Part shown: positions 6,805 to 7,033 of the stretch, one piece after another
Position numbering within the stretch: position 1 is the stretch's first letter
Layout of the letters: every line of letters begins with the position of its first letter
Origin: CAYYGL01 sp964471235
GTDB lineage: Bacteria; Calditrichota; Calditrichia; RBG-13-44-9; J075
Length of the DNA stretch: 7,033 bases
Direction of reading: 5' to 3'
Assembly (NCBI GenBank): GCA_964471235.1
Contig: CAYYGL010000223.1
Coordinates: forward strand, 1-7,033
Translations under genes and position numbers: made by a program
Notes under the pieces: model-generated
Databases searched by the model: none
Told to the model about the DNA's origin: nothing
The model's input: only the letters and a program-made list of their open reading frames with translations

Positions 6805-7033
6805 TGACAAATTGCACAAATCAAAAAAGATTAGGGGATTCCTGCCCCAATGACGACGTCACCACGTTGTGGCGGGGTCACTTCGTGGCATTCGGAGCAA
6901 CGCCCCCCGTCGGGGCCGGAATGACAGCCAGGGTGCTGCTTTTTATGTCATTCCGGCTGTATCCCGCCGCGGCGGGAGGAATGCCGCAACGAAGTGGCTC
7001 CGTTGGAGGAATCTTTTAACATGCAATTTGTCA
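6805..7033. mobile_element. MITE/REP-like palindromic element with 12-bp terminal inverted repeats
   Basis: TGACAAATTGCA (6805-6816) and TGCAATTTGTCA (7022-7033) are exact inverted repeats. Inside them AAAAGATT (6825-6832) pairs with AATCTTTT (7010-7017), and near the centre GCCGGAATGACA (6915-6926) pairs with TGTCATTCCGGC (6946-6957). The arms also share CACTTCGT followed by GGCATTC (6879-6893) in inverted form (6979-6996). The left arm is about 34 bp longer, with an extra GC-rich insert. The whole can be read as two inverted copies of one unit around a 19-nt loop. No transposase is encoded. Units with TGTCATTCC ends and GGAATC tails recur as dispersed intergenic repeats in many bacteria. 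The right terminus coincides with the window edge, so its true end and any target-site duplication cannot be seen. Confidence 0.65.
6962..6977. repeat. Perfect 16-bp palindrome inside the terminal element
   Basis: TCCCGCCGCGGCGGGA is its own reverse complement. It lies in the right arm of the palindromic element. The left arm has a different GC hairpin at a similar place (CCCCG/CGGGG, around 6905-6915), so this part of the unit seems to keep hairpin structure while its bases vary. Confidence 0.75.

Noticed and set aside
6804..7019. 71-residue plus-strand ORF near the right edge
   Set aside because: It lies entirely within the palindromic element, whose inverted symmetry explains the sequence; it has no ribosome binding site.

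Overview
The window holds three well-supported, clearly recognisable genes and one good hypothetical, separated by unusually long non-coding stretches. It suggests a bacterium of the FCB side of the tree (Calditrichota, Ignavibacteriota or KSB1-like). The main reasons are the exported GWxTD-domain protein, a family largely confined to Bacteroidota and relatives, and a decarboxylase with the HIPGGG / SPGAVRMEN style often seen in that group. The lineage is an inference; no rRNA or marker tree is available here.

Left part (1-2500, all minus strand). A partial cobalamin-dependent methionine synthase (metH) runs off the left edge. It shows the complete homocysteine-binding domain with its three zinc cysteines and the beginning of the methyl-folate (pterin) domain. 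Upstream of it lies a protein with two AP2-type DNA-binding repeats and a C-terminal domain I do not recognise, with no nuclease domain visible. A possible 56-residue ORF abuts the AP2 gene 2 nt upstream.

Middle part (2500-5190). About 1 kb of AT-rich DNA contains no convincing gene, but has several hairpins, including a perfect 10-bp inverted repeat. It leads into a strong ribosome binding site and a plus-strand gene for an exported GWxTD-domain protein in which the signature tryptophan is missing. This gene ends in a clear rho-independent terminator. The space between it and the convergent next gene is filled by degenerate 7-bp-periodic repeats.

Right part (5191-7033). A full-length group II PLP-dependent amino-acid decarboxylase is encoded on the minus strand. 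Upstream of it, at the right edge, is a 229-bp palindromic element with perfect 12-bp terminal inverted repeats. It looks like a MITE/REP-type dispersed repeat and reaches the last base of the window.

The genes do not form an obvious pathway. The AP2 gene and metH share a strand, while the GWxTD gene and the decarboxylase converge. The most interesting items are the nuclease-free tandem AP2 protein with its possible small partner, the heptad repeat tract, and the terminal palindromic element.
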